The position numbers and the translations under genes were made by a program. The notes below the pieces were generated by a model. It was not told the DNA's origin and did not search any database. It worked only from the letters and a program-made list of their open reading frames with translations. Of a stretch of 64,000 nucleotides of DNA, positions 52,574 through 61,473 are shown piece after piece; the first letter of the stretch is position 1; each line of letters starts with the position of its first letter. Location: the NCBI RefSeq assembly GCF_001461035.1, contig NZ_LNAM01000001.1:1-64000 (forward strand). Direction: 5' to 3'. The stretch is from Acetivibrio ethanolgignens (GTDB taxonomy: Bacteria; Bacillota; Clostridia; Lachnospirales; Lachnospiraceae).

Positions 52574-55500
52574 CTACTCCATCCGTATTCGATAGGTCTT
52601 TATTTCATATGGCTTCAGGGTGACAGAAAAACCATCCCCCTCCACTGGAATTCTTTCCAGCTCCTCCTCGATCAGATTACATTCCATAATTTCTCCTATA
52701 CCGCCAAAATTCAAACGAATATGAGCCCTGGTAAGACTGTTTTCAAATTCGTACAAACGCAGGATAATACCATTTTCATCCTCTGCAAGCTTTACTGTCT
52801 CTATCATGACATTGGTCTTATCAACAGACACAGCCGACATCCTCTCGTAGCCCTTGCCACCCTGATGGGCATAAGCCGGATAGTTAAGCTTGTAGGCCTC
52901 CTCTACCGTCTTTGCCTGACGCCAGCCCTCTGCATGAGGATATAGTGCATACGTAAAGAAGTGCTCCTCCTGGTCTGCCGTTTTATTCGGCTCAATTCCT
53001 GATTTTATCAGGGTGAGTGCCATATCCGAATCCTTTACCGAATGTCCGTACTTGCAATCGTTTAACAGGCTGACTCCATAGTGTCCCTCAGATAAATCCA
53101 TCCATTTTTGTCCACAGCTTTCGAAACGGGCCATATCCCAGCTGGTATTGGTATGAACCTTTCTGGTCAGATTACCAAACTGGATATCAAAGGTTGCCTC
53201 ATCCGTGTGGATATCCACCGGAAAATGAACCTTTAACAGATGCTGATGCTCCTTCCAGTCCACATAGGTATCAAAATCAATTCTGCGGCTCTTAGCATAA
53301 AAATGGATTTTTTGCCGGATAAGGGAATTACTTATCCTTCTCTCTATTTCCAAAGTAGCCCGAACCAGGCCAAGCTCTGTCCATTCCATATGGGTTACAT
53401 TGTCCACATCCCAGTATTTCTCAGAATAATAGATATCAATATCCCAGTTATCATAGTAAATTGGCTTATCCTCATACATCCGGAACAGATTCGCAGTCTT
53501 TCCTCTTTGCAGAACCTCCCGCTGATTTTCCTTATCATAAATGGAGGTGAAAAGCCCCTTCTCATTCCATTCTATACGATAAATCGGAGTATCCAGCACA
53601 TTCTCTTTAAGCACAAATGGAATCTGTTCTTCCTTTCCCTCTGCTATCTGGAAGGTCTGGCTTCCCTTGGATGGTAAATGCTCCAGATACACAAGGCCTC
53701 CCTCTTTCGTCCTTTGTACCGGGTATACCCTGCCCTCTTCATCTGTCAGAGCCTCTGCATTGAGCTCTCCCAGATTTACAATGTCATTTCTTTCAAAGCC
53801 CAGCGTATTAAAAATGGTAATACCATTTCCATCGGGAGTTAACACGCCAATACACTCCTTAAGCATGGAAAAACCTTTCCTTTCCAATTCCTCATACTCC
53901 TGGCGAGTCACCTCATATACCTCCTTGATAGAGGACCCAGGTAAAATATCATGGAACTGGTTGCATAAGATAGTTTTCCACATCTGATCCATTTCCGCTT
54001 TCGGATAAAGACGTCCGCAATAGCCTGCCAGCACAGAAAGAAGCTCCAAATCCATCATCATAATTTCGCTTTTTCGATTAGAGCGCTTATTTCTCGCCAT
54101 AGAGGTATAGGTTCCCCTGTGGTATTCAAAATAAAATTCTCCCTCCCAGACAGGAAGACGCTTTTCATCCTTCACTCTCTCCCACAGCTCATCAAAATAG
54201 GTTCTCGCAAAGGCCTGACGCACCTTTGGTATGCCCTTTAGTCCCTTTTCCATACGGCGGGAGGTCTCCAGCATCTGGCGGGTAGGACCACCACCGCCAT
54301 CTCCATAGCCATAAGCAATTAAAATATCATTGTTGATATCCTTGTTCTGATACCGCTTCCAGCCACCCATGATGGCATCCGGATGGAGCATTCCATTATA
54401 GGTTGTAAAAAAGTTGCTGGTATCCTGACCTACTCCCAGAGTGGTAATCAGATGGGTCAAAATTTCTGTTCCATCAATCCCCCTCCACCGAAGGGTATCA
54501 TATGGCATTTTATTAAACTGATTCCAGGCAAGCTTGGTTGTCATAAAATAATCAATTCCACACTTCTTCATAATCTGAGGCAGTGCCCCTGAATAGCCAA
54601 AAACATCTGGCAGCCAGAGAATGCGATTTTCTACTCCAAATTCATCCTTAAAAAATCGTTTTCCATAGATGAACTGGCGGACCAGGGATTCCCCGGAAGT
54701 CAGATTGCAGTCAGCCTCGACCCACATACCGCCTTCCGGTTCCCATCGTCCTTCCTTCACTCTTTCCTTTATCTGGTCATACAGCTTAGGATAGCGTTCC
54801 TTCAGAAAGTAATATAGCTGGGGCTGGCTGGACATAAACCGATAGTCCGGATACTCCTCCATCAGCTTTAATACGGTAGCAAAGCTTCTGGCAACCTTTT
54901 CCTTTGTCTGTGCAACGGTCCACCACCATGCCACATCAATATGGGTGTGGCCAATGCAGGTAGCTATTACATCCTCATAGCCCGCCATATCCTCATATAA
55001 AGCCTTTCCAAGATATGCCCTGGCTTCTTTCAGAGAAGCATAAAACTCCTCCGAGTATGGAGTTCTCAAATCAAGATAATTAATGCACTGATTTAATACC
55101 GCTTCGATATCCCTTCGTACCTTATCATCCTTTTCCATCCGGTCAAAGGCACTCAAAGGAACAGACAAATCATAATATAGCTCTTCTATTCTGGGATCCA
55201 CATATTGTATCTCCATAAACAGCCGGAATTCTGAATGGAGAATACCTGTATAGGCCTGAAGATCCAGCTGATAGGATTTCCCTGCTACAGCCTCCCGGGT
55301 AAGAAGCACCTCCCTGTGATTCATATCGATTCCCTGTACTGGTATCTCATCTACAAAGAGCAAAAACTGAGGATTTTTTGCATCATCTGCCTCATCAATC
55401 TGAGTCCTTACCTTCAGCCACAGTGGCAGACCATCAAATTCCTCCGGTACTGTAAGCTCTGTCCGAAACCAGTCATGCTGATCCGTCCCATACCAGTGCA

Positions 55501-55669
55501 TAGTCCGGCTGTCAAAGGTCTCCCACTCCTCCCCGGCAGCCTCAGCCTGTGCCGGAGTCAGGAAAAATCCATGCTTTCTTTTCAAGCCCGAAAGCTCTCT
55601 TTGAAATACCACAGAAAGTCTCTTGAGCTCCTCACATATTACTTTAATTCTCTTGTCAATCAGCTCCAT
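52574..55669 (-). CDS. GH38 alpha-mannosidase
   Basis: The 1031-residue cytoplasmic enzyme has the zinc-binding GHTHIDVAWWWTVAQTKEK, the MWVEADCNLTSGESLVRQ segment and the catalytic nucleophile aspartate in LWLPDVFGYSGALPQIM, followed by the family's large beta-sandwich domains. It is of the bacterial MngB/class II type. It would cut alpha-1,2, -1,3 or -1,6 mannose from the N-glycan core; the linkage is not predictable. It overlaps neither neighbour and follows GH130 by 13 bases with GGAGGGAG before its ATG. Confidence 0.93.
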   Translation of the reverse strand: MELIDKRIKVICEELKRLSVVFQRELSGLKRKHGFFLTPAQAEAAGEEWETFDSRTMHWYGTDQHDWFRTELTVPEEFDGLPLWLKVRTQIDEADDAKNPQFLLFVDEIPVQGIDMNHREVLLTREAVAGKSYQLDLQAYTGILHSEFRLFMEIQYVDPRIEELYYDLSVPLSAFDRMEKDDKVRRDIEAVLNQCINYLDLRTPYSEEFYASLKEARAYLGKALYEDMAGYEDVIATCIGHTHIDVAWWWTVAQTKEKVARSFATVLKLMEEYPDYRFMSSQPQLYYFLKERYPKLYDQIKERVKEGRWEPEGGMWVEADCNLTSGESLVRQFIYGKRFFKDEFGVENRILWLPDVFGYSGALPQIMKKCGIDYFMTTKLAWNQFNKMPYDTLRWRGIDGTEILTHLITTLGVGQDTSNFFTTYNGMLHPDAIMGGWKRYQNKDINNDILIAYGYGDGGGGPTRQMLETSRRMEKGLKGIPKVRQAFARTYFDELWERVKDEKRLPVWEGEFYFEYHRGTYTSMARNKRSNRKSEIMMMDLELLSVLAGYCGRLYPKAEMDQMWKTILCNQFHDILPGSSIKEVYEVTRQEYEELERKGFSMLKECIGVLTPDGNGITIFNTLGFERNDIVNLGELNAEALTDEEGRVYPVQRTKEGGLVYLEHLPSKGSQTFQIAEGKEEQIPFVLKENVLDTPIYRIEWNEKGLFTSIYDKENQREVLQRGKTANLFRMYEDKPIYYDNWDIDIYYSEKYWDVDNVTHMEWTELGLVRATLEIERRISNSLIRQKIHFYAKSRRIDFDTYVDWKEHQHLLKVHFPVDIHTDEATFDIQFGNLTRKVHTNTSWDMARFESCGQKWMDLSEGHYGVSLLNDCKYGHSVKDSDMALTLIKSGIEPNKTADQEEHFFTYALYPHAEGWRQAKTVEEAYKLNYPAYAHQGGKGYERMSAVSVDKTNVMIETVKLAEDENGIILRLYEFENSLTRAHIRLNFGGIGEIMECNLIEEELERIPVEGDGFSVTLKPYEIKTYRIRME

Positions 55670-55682
55670 TTTCGTCTCCCTC

Positions 55683-56681
55683 CTACCTGTCTGCCAACGG
55701 GTATTGCTTCATAAAATCCAGAAGCTCATCTACGGTTGTAAAGGCTAAGCCGGTTACTGTATCTGCACATCCATAATACATTGCAATCCTTCCTGTTGCC
55801 GCATCTGCAAGAGCTGCACAGGGGAATACCACATTTGGTACATCCCCCACACACTCATAGATTTCCTGCGGTGCCAGAATATAGGCTGCCGACCTTTCCT
55901 TTACCCGCCACGGCTCATCTAAATCTAACAGAGCACAGCCTGTTCGATAGACAAAGCCGTTGCAGGTATGGATCACTCCGTGGTAAATCAGAAGCCACCC
56001 CTCGTCCGTTTCAATCGGAACAGGTCCCGGTCCGATTTTCGTACTCTGCCATGCCGATCTGTCCTCTTTGCAGACAGACATAACATGCCTGTGATGACCC
56101 CAGTATTCCATATCCTTACTTTGGCTGTAGAAAATATCGCCAAAAGGCGTATGCCCGGTATCGCTTGGCCTGCTCAGCAATCCATAGCTTCCATGAATCT
56201 TTCTCGGAAACAGCACACCATTGCGATTGTAGGGAAGAAAGGCGTTTTCCATCTGATAAAAGGTCTTAAAATCAAAGGTATAGCCCATTCCTATCGTTGG
56301 TCCATAGTATCCGTTACACCAGGTGATATAATACCGATCCTCAAGAAAGCACACTCTCGGGTCATAGCGGTATTCTCTTTTTAAAATCTCCGGATCTGCT
56401 CCTTCAAAAACAATCGGTGTCTCATTAATCTCCCAGTGGATTCCATCTTTGCTAAAGCCAGCATAGATATCCATACTGATACATTTGCTATCGCAACGGA
56501 AAACCCCCGCAAAGCCATCCTGATACGGTATAACCGCACTGTTAAAAACACTGTTTGATGCTGCGATTGCATCCCTTTTAATAATTGGATTTTCCTGATA
56601 TCTCCACACCGGCATCCGGCAATTTTCAGGTTTTTCCTGCCATGGAATATTGGCAATGGACTTTCCTATGATTTTTCCCAT
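55683..56681 (-). CDS. GH130 beta-1,4-mannosyl phosphorylase
   Basis: The 332-residue five-bladed propeller enzyme matches glycoside hydrolase family 130. Motifs include [40 protein letters not shown] and [20 protein letters not shown]. In N-glycan loci such enzymes phosphorolyse Man-beta-1,4-GlcNAc to Man-1-phosphate and GlcNAc; in mannan loci they act on mannosyl-glucose or mannobiose. The GH18/GH38/GH20 neighbours and the downstream phosphomannomutase favour the GlcNAc reaction. AGGAGG precedes the ATG. Confidence 0.9.
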   Translation of the reverse strand: MGKIIGKSIANIPWQEKPENCRMPVWRYQENPIIKRDAIAASNSVFNSAVIPYQDGFAGVFRCDSKCISMDIYAGFSKDGIHWEINETPIVFEGADPEILKREYRYDPRVCFLEDRYYITWCNGYYGPTIGMGYTFDFKTFYQMENAFLPYNRNGVLFPRKIHGSYGLLSRPSDTGHTPFGDIFYSQSKDMEYWGHHRHVMSVCKEDRSAWQSTKIGPGPVPIETDEGWLLIYHGVIHTCNGFVYRTGCALLDLDEPWRVKERSAAYILAPQEIYECVGDVPNVVFPCAALADAATGRIAMYYGCADTVTGLAFTTVDELLDFMKQYPLADR

Positions 56682-56721
56682 GCTGACATCCTCCTGATAG
56701 TCTTAAAATTTCCTGTCCATT

Positions 56722-58197
56722 TTATTGGAAAGCTTCATTAATCTGTTTTTGTGTTTCCTCTACTACTTTATCATAGCCTGCTGCCTTTAATTCTTCGCTA
56801 ATTTTCTTCACCAGCTCTCTTGGCTCCTTAGCTCCTGTGAATAATTCACCCTCATATTTTTCATATACGGAACGGCAGTTTGCAAGCTCTGTTTCAATGT
56901 TAGCGGTATCCAGGGTAAAGCCAAGAAGTACGGATGGCTTTGCCTGTTCATTTAATTGCTTTACCTCATCCCACTGGTTAAATTCCACATCAGCTAACTG
57001 AGATATCTGGAAGAAGGTTCCCTGTGTGTAGCCTGCCATTGGCCACTCATTATTGATCTTTTCAACCTTGCCATCTGCAGTATAGTTGAAGTTTTCTCCC
57101 TCTAAGCCATAGAAGAAGGCATCTCTTATCTTGGAATCTGTGTTAATCAGCTGTAAGAACTCCAGGCACTTTTCCGGATACTTTGTTCCGGAATAGATTG
57201 CATTCAGGGAACCACGAACGGTTCCGTTATTTACCATGGTGTCACCAAGCTGAATTGCTTCTGCATCTATGCCACCCATGTTTGGTCCCCATACTGTTTT
57301 AGCCGCTCCGGACCATCCCTGTGCAGTAAATACCATTCTGTAGTCAGGAATCTGCTCTGCATTTGGAGCATCTCCGTTAATCAGTCCCTTTTTATACATA
57401 CTATGTACAACATCTAACTGGGAAAGAATGTCCTCCTGCTCCAGTGGATTTACTACTGTACGGGAATTATCGTCATATCTTACACCCAGACATGGTCCCA
57501 ATTGATCGTATACATTCAGAATTAATTTAACTCCAGTCTTATCCATGATAAACGGAGCAGTTCCTTCGCCATCCTTTATCTTCTCCAGAGCAGGCTCTAA
57601 ATCCTTAAAGGAATGGATATTCTTGTAATCAACACCATTTTTCTCAGCTACTGCCTTATCCCATACTAAATACCAGGTAGCAGAGCTATCCTTGTAGGTA
57701 GGTACGGAATAGATTTTGTTATTTACAGATACTGCTTTCCAGTAATCCTCCGGAATGTACTTGTACAGCTCCGGAGCTACCTTTGGAAGAAGCTCTGTGA
57801 TATCCATAAAGGCACCTACTGCCACTTCAGAGGTATATTTACCACTATCTGTAAAAAGAATATCAAAATACTCGCCACCGTTTACGATAACACTTCTTCT
57901 GGAATCCCAGTCACCCCAGGAAACTACCTCTACGTCAATGTTCACACCAATTTTTTCTTCCAGCATCTCATTGACATGGGTCTGCCATGCTTCATAATTT
58001 GATGGCTGGCTTCCACCAACTGTCACCCATTTCAGGGTAACCACTTCCTCTTTCATCGGCTCTTCTGCCGGAGCCTCTGTAGCTACCTGTGTATCTGTTT
58101 TTACCTCCTCTCCTCCTTTTTTTCCGCAGCCTGCCAGCATAGAAGCTGCCATGGTCAGCATTAGCATTGTCGCTATGAGTTTTTTGCTTTTCTTCAT
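56722..58197 (-). CDS. CUT1-type sugar-binding lipoprotein
   Basis: The 491-residue extracellular binding protein starts with a lipoprotein signal (MKKSKKLIATMLMLTM then LAGCGKK) and has the long two-lobe fold of oligosaccharide-binding proteins of the LplA type. It is third in the operon behind two permeases. Its ligand is presumably the oligosaccharide freed by GH18. Start set by AAGGAGG. Confidence 0.9.
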   Translation of the reverse strand: MKKSKKLIATMLMLTMAASMLAGCGKKGGEEVKTDTQVATEAPAEEPMKEEVVTLKWVTVGGSQPSNYEAWQTHVNEMLEEKIGVNIDVEVVSWGDWDSRRSVIVNGGEYFDILFTDSGKYTSEVAVGAFMDITELLPKVAPELYKYIPEDYWKAVSVNNKIYSVPTYKDSSATWYLVWDKAVAEKNGVDYKNIHSFKDLEPALEKIKDGEGTAPFIMDKTGVKLILNVYDQLGPCLGVRYDDNSRTVVNPLEQEDILSQLDVVHSMYKKGLINGDAPNAEQIPDYRMVFTAQGWSGAAKTVWGPNMGGIDAEAIQLGDTMVNNGTVRGSLNAIYSGTKYPEKCLEFLQLINTDSKIRDAFFYGLEGENFNYTADGKVEKINNEWPMAGYTQGTFFQISQLADVEFNQWDEVKQLNEQAKPSVLLGFTLDTANIETELANCRSVYEKYEGELFTGAKEPRELVKKISEELKAAGYDKVVEETQKQINEAFQ

Positions 58198-58267
58198 CTT
58201 GTCTCCTCCTTAAATGAATTTGCTTTATATAAACCTTTTGGTTCATATCTTTTCGCTTCTACCTGTT

Positions 58268-59200
58268 CTATCCCTTTACAGCTCCAATTGTCAAACCGGA
58301 AATGAAGTACTTCTGGAAAAATGGATAGGCACAGGCAATCGGAACGACAATCACAATGGCGATTGCCATTCTTGCCCCTTCTGCCGGCATCGAATTTTTA
58401 TATTCCTGTATGCTCACTCCTAACGCAGGATTCTTAGCAAGATACTGGATATTCTGTAAAATATTATTTAGTAATGCCTGCAGAGAAAACAGGTGCTTCG
58501 AGTTAATATAAAGGGATGACATAAACCAGTCATTCCAATAGCCAAAGCTTAAAAATAATCCAATGGTGGCAACTACAGGCTTAGAAATCGGTAATACAAT
58601 TCTGGTAAATATGGTAAGCTGGCTTGCCCCGTCTATCTTGGCCGACTCCATAACCGAATCCGGTATTGTCGTCCTAAAAAAGGTCTTGCAGATAATGACG
58701 TTGAAGGAAGATACGGCCAACGGCCAAATCAATACCCAGATAGAATCCTTCAGACCGAGAAAATTGGTATTTACTACATAGGAAGCAATCATACCTCCAT
58801 TAAATATCATCGGAATGAATACTACCATTGTTAAAAAGCCTTTCAGCTTAAAGTTTGGCCTTGACAGGACATATCCCATGGTTGTGGTGAGAATAATCCC
58901 GATGATAGTACCTAAAACAGTTACAAACAAGGAAACCCCAAGGGCCTGCAAAATCGTTGCCCCCTGTTTAAACAAAAAACGATAGGATTCCAGAGAAAAT
59001 GCCTGTGGAATAAATGAATATCCATATCGCTTCAGCATCTCTTCTGATGTGATAGAAATCATAAACACAAAAACTACCGGTAATATACAAATCAAAGAAC
59101 ACAGCAAAAACAATATGTTAAATAATATGTTTGTCATCGGCTGGATTCGATTCAGCCGATTCATCCCCTCTTGTTCCTGTTCCTTGTTCCTTTTTCCCAT
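58268..59200 (-). CDS. CUT1 sugar ABC transporter permease (LplC/YtcP-like)
   Basis: The roughly 310-residue protein has six hydrophobic helices and the EAA loop (TIPDSVMESAKIDGASQLTI) that docks the ATPase. The C-terminus PFFQKYFISGLTIGAVKG is typical of LplC-type permeases. The start at 59200 is chosen because AAGGAG is about ten bases upstream; in-frame codons before it lack a site. It forms a pair with the permease just upstream. No ATPase gene is in the operon, so a shared MsmX-type ATPase elsewhere is likely. Confidence 0.92.
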   Translation of the reverse strand: MGKRNKEQEQEGMNRLNRIQPMTNILFNILFLLCSLICILPVVFVFMISITSEEMLKRYGYSFIPQAFSLESYRFLFKQGATILQALGVSLFVTVLGTIIGIILTTTMGYVLSRPNFKLKGFLTMVVFIPMIFNGGMIASYVVNTNFLGLKDSIWVLIWPLAVSSFNVIICKTFFRTTIPDSVMESAKIDGASQLTIFTRIVLPISKPVVATIGLFLSFGYWNDWFMSSLYINSKHLFSLQALLNNILQNIQYLAKNPALGVSIQEYKNSMPAEGARMAIAIVIVVPIACAYPFFQKYFISGLTIGAVKG

Positions 59201-59216
59201 ATCATTCACTCTCCTT

Positions 59217-60191
59217 CTATATAATTGCACTGTCACTATCCACCTTTCTTACAAACCAATTTGCAGTTAAAATTGTAATACAGCATGCCACGGACTGGAA
59301 CAGAGCGGCCGCTGCCGTCATACCAATTGGGGTTGAGGACTTCAATGCACTGTATATGTAAGTATCCAGAGTCGCCGTTACAGAGAAAATGGATCCCTTT
59401 GCTCCCTGGCTAATCTGATAGAACAGACCAAAATCAGAATAGAAAATTCCTCCCACACTTAAAATCAGCATCATAATAATTATAGTTTTAAGACATGGCA
59501 GTGTAATATAGCGAATCTGTTGTTTTTTATTTGCTCCGTCAATCACTGCGGCTTCATACAGGGTAGCATCGATTCCGGTAATGCTGGCAAGGTAAACTAC
59601 CATGCTGTAGCCTACTCTTTTCCACATCGCCATGAATACAAGGATAAATGGCCAATAGGTCTTTTCCATATACCATTGAATCGGCTCCTTTCCCAAGGCT
59701 CCCAGAATTCCATTCAGCAAGCCTTTATCTACACTCAGAAAAGAATATGTAAAATAAGCGACTACAACCCAGGACATAAAATGCGGAAAGAACATCATCG
59801 TCTGGTATACCTTTGCTTTTCTTTTACTGTAAAGCTGGCTGATGGCAATGGCCAGTGAAACCGGAATTACAGTACCAAGGATTATAAATACGAGGTTGTA
59901 GCAAATCGTATTCCTCAAAAGAATCCAAATATCATTGGAGCGGACTAGAAATTCAAAGTTTTTAAATCCTACCCATTCACTGTGAAGCAAATTATACAAA
60001 AAGCTCTTTCCAGGTGTAATTCTGTAATTTTTAAAAGCAATAATTACACCAAACATAGGCATATAGCAGAACAAAAAATACCAGATACAGGTCGGCAGAG
60101 CCAGCAAAGTAAGTTCTGTATCGTCTCTTCTCCAACGCTTTCTTTTAACTTTTATTTTCCCTTGATTTTTGTTATTTATGCTATCCTGCAC
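59217..60191 (-). CDS. CUT1 sugar ABC transporter permease (LplB-like)
   Basis: The 324-residue membrane protein has a charged N-terminus, six helices (for example ALPTCIWYFLFCYMPMFGVI) and the EAA loop with ATLYEAAVIDGANKKQQIRY. It is the first gene of the N-glycan operon. The start is a GTG at 60191 with AGGAGGG eight bases upstream. The operon's promoter must lie in the 60192-60336 stretch. Confidence 0.92.
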   Translation of the reverse strand: MQDSINNKNQGKIKVKRKRWRRDDTELTLLALPTCIWYFLFCYMPMFGVIIAFKNYRITPGKSFLYNLLHSEWVGFKNFEFLVRSNDIWILLRNTICYNLVFIILGTVIPVSLAIAISQLYSKRKAKVYQTMMFFPHFMSWVVVAYFTYSFLSVDKGLLNGILGALGKEPIQWYMEKTYWPFILVFMAMWKRVGYSMVVYLASITGIDATLYEAAVIDGANKKQQIRYITLPCLKTIIIMMLILSVGGIFYSDFGLFYQISQGAKGSIFSVTATLDTYIYSALKSSTPIGMTAAAALFQSVACCITILTANWFVRKVDSDSAII

Positions 60192-60410
60192 AAAAAATCC
60201 CTCCTTATTTTTATTTTTCTCATCATTTTATCTATTTCTATGATATAACCTTAACATATTTCTTTAAAAAGTTCAATACTTTTTTAATATTTCAAAAAAA
60301 TTTGTTAAAACCAATGTTAATTTTGTTAATTTTTAATTGCACTTTTCTTGATTTTATGCTACAATTTTACCATTAAATAAATGCTTACCATTTCAGAAAG
60401 GGAAACTGCT
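60192..60410. promoter_or_regulatory. Divergent control region between the N-glycan operon and lacI-type gene
   Basis: This AT-rich intergenic region must hold the minus-strand operon promoter and operators for the LacI-type protein. No convincing -35/-10 pair was found for the operon; TTGAAC at 60275-60270 is the best -35. GTTAA recurs at 60304, 60316 and 60325, with TTTGTTAA repeated 21 bases apart (60301 and 60322), which may be operator half-sites. Confidence 0.5.
60337..60365 (+). promoter_or_regulatory. Promoter of the lacI-type regulator
   Basis: TTGCAC (60337-60342), 17 bases ending in TGC, then TACAAT (60360-60365), which gives an extended -10. It reads rightward into the regulator and phosphomannomutase. 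Confidence 0.75.
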
Positions 60411-61454
60411 ATGAAAAAAATTACTATGCAGGATATTGCTGATGAACTTCATATTTCCAGAGTGACCGTTTGGAAAGTCTTTAACAGGCAGCCAGGAGTA
60501 TCCCCGGCATTGGAGCAAAAAATTATAAATAAAGCTCTGGAGCTTGGCTACCACAAGACAGTGCCATCCCTTCTTTCTTCAGAGGACACCGGCAGCTCCG
60601 GCACCAAAGATATAACTGCTGTTTCCATTGTAGTATCACGACCAGAATCCTCTATTTTCTGGATGAACATTATCCATCAGATTGCAAAGGAGCTGAATAA
60701 GTTCTCTATCAATCTGATTTATACCTACCTGCCTTCCCGTATGACAGACGGCTACCGGCTCCCCTCTGTCCTAAGCGATGGGACTGTCCAGGGTATCATC
60801 GTGCTAAACGTTTATGATTTAAATATCCTTACCCTCATCAACCAGCTAACAATCCCCAAAGTGTTCCTGGATACCGTAACACAAATGTCTTCTGAGCAGC
60901 TTAGTGGTGACCTTGTTTTACTGGAGGGAAAGAACAGCATCTATCAGATTACTGAAAGTATCCTTCAAAAAGGAAGAAGGCGGATTGGTTTTATCGGTGA
61001 CATCGGCTACGCACAGACCAATTTCCATCGGTATGAGGGCTTTTTACAGGCTCTTGAGCATCATGGCATCGCAGCAGACCCCAGCCTATGCCTGACTGCA
61101 CCAATTGGTATTGAGGCCTATGCAGAGGTAATTCATACATTTTTAGATAATGTAAGGGAAATGCCGCAGGCCTTTGTATGCGTCAGTGACTATGTTGCAC
61201 ATTTTGTACTGAAGTATTTACTGGAGCATAATTTCCAGGTTCCATCTGACATTGCTGTCTCCGGCTTTGATGGTCAGGCAGAGTATTCTGATTCACCGGA
61301 CTTTCTGACTACCGCCTGCGTTGATACAAGGGCATTGGGAAAGCGTCTTGTCAGACAGCTTTTATTCCGCATTGAATACCCGGATTTTCCTACAGAGGTC
61401 ATTTATCAGCATACAAAGGTCATTTATGGAGCTTCAACAGATTTTGAGTTTTAA
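60411..61454 (+). CDS. LacI-family transcriptional regulator of the N-glycan locus
   Basis: The 347-residue repressor has an N-terminal LacI helix-turn-helix (ITMQDIADELHISRVTVWKV, with Trp-Lys where Ser-Arg is usual) and a periplasmic-binding-protein-like sensor domain (IVLNVYDLNILTLINQL, RRRIGFIGDIG, AVSGFDGQAEYSD). It is divergent from the transporter operon, the classical position for local control. The start at 60411 has AAAGGG eight bases upstream; an ATG ten codons earlier is less likely. Confidence 0.9.
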   Translation: MKKITMQDIADELHISRVTVWKVFNRQPGVSPALEQKIINKALELGYHKTVPSLLSSEDTGSSGTKDITAVSIVVSRPESSIFWMNIIHQIAKELNKFSINLIYTYLPSRMTDGYRLPSVLSDGTVQGIIVLNVYDLNILTLINQLTIPKVFLDTVTQMSSEQLSGDLVLLEGKNSIYQITESILQKGRRRIGFIGDIGYAQTNFHRYEGFLQALEHHGIAADPSLCLTAPIGIEAYAEVIHTFLDNVREMPQAFVCVSDYVAHFVLKYLLEHNFQVPSDIAVSGFDGQAEYSDSPDFLTTACVDTRALGKRLVRQLLFRIEYPDFPTEVIYQHTKVIYGASTDFEF

Positions 61455-61473
61455 TGATAAAAAGGAGGACATT

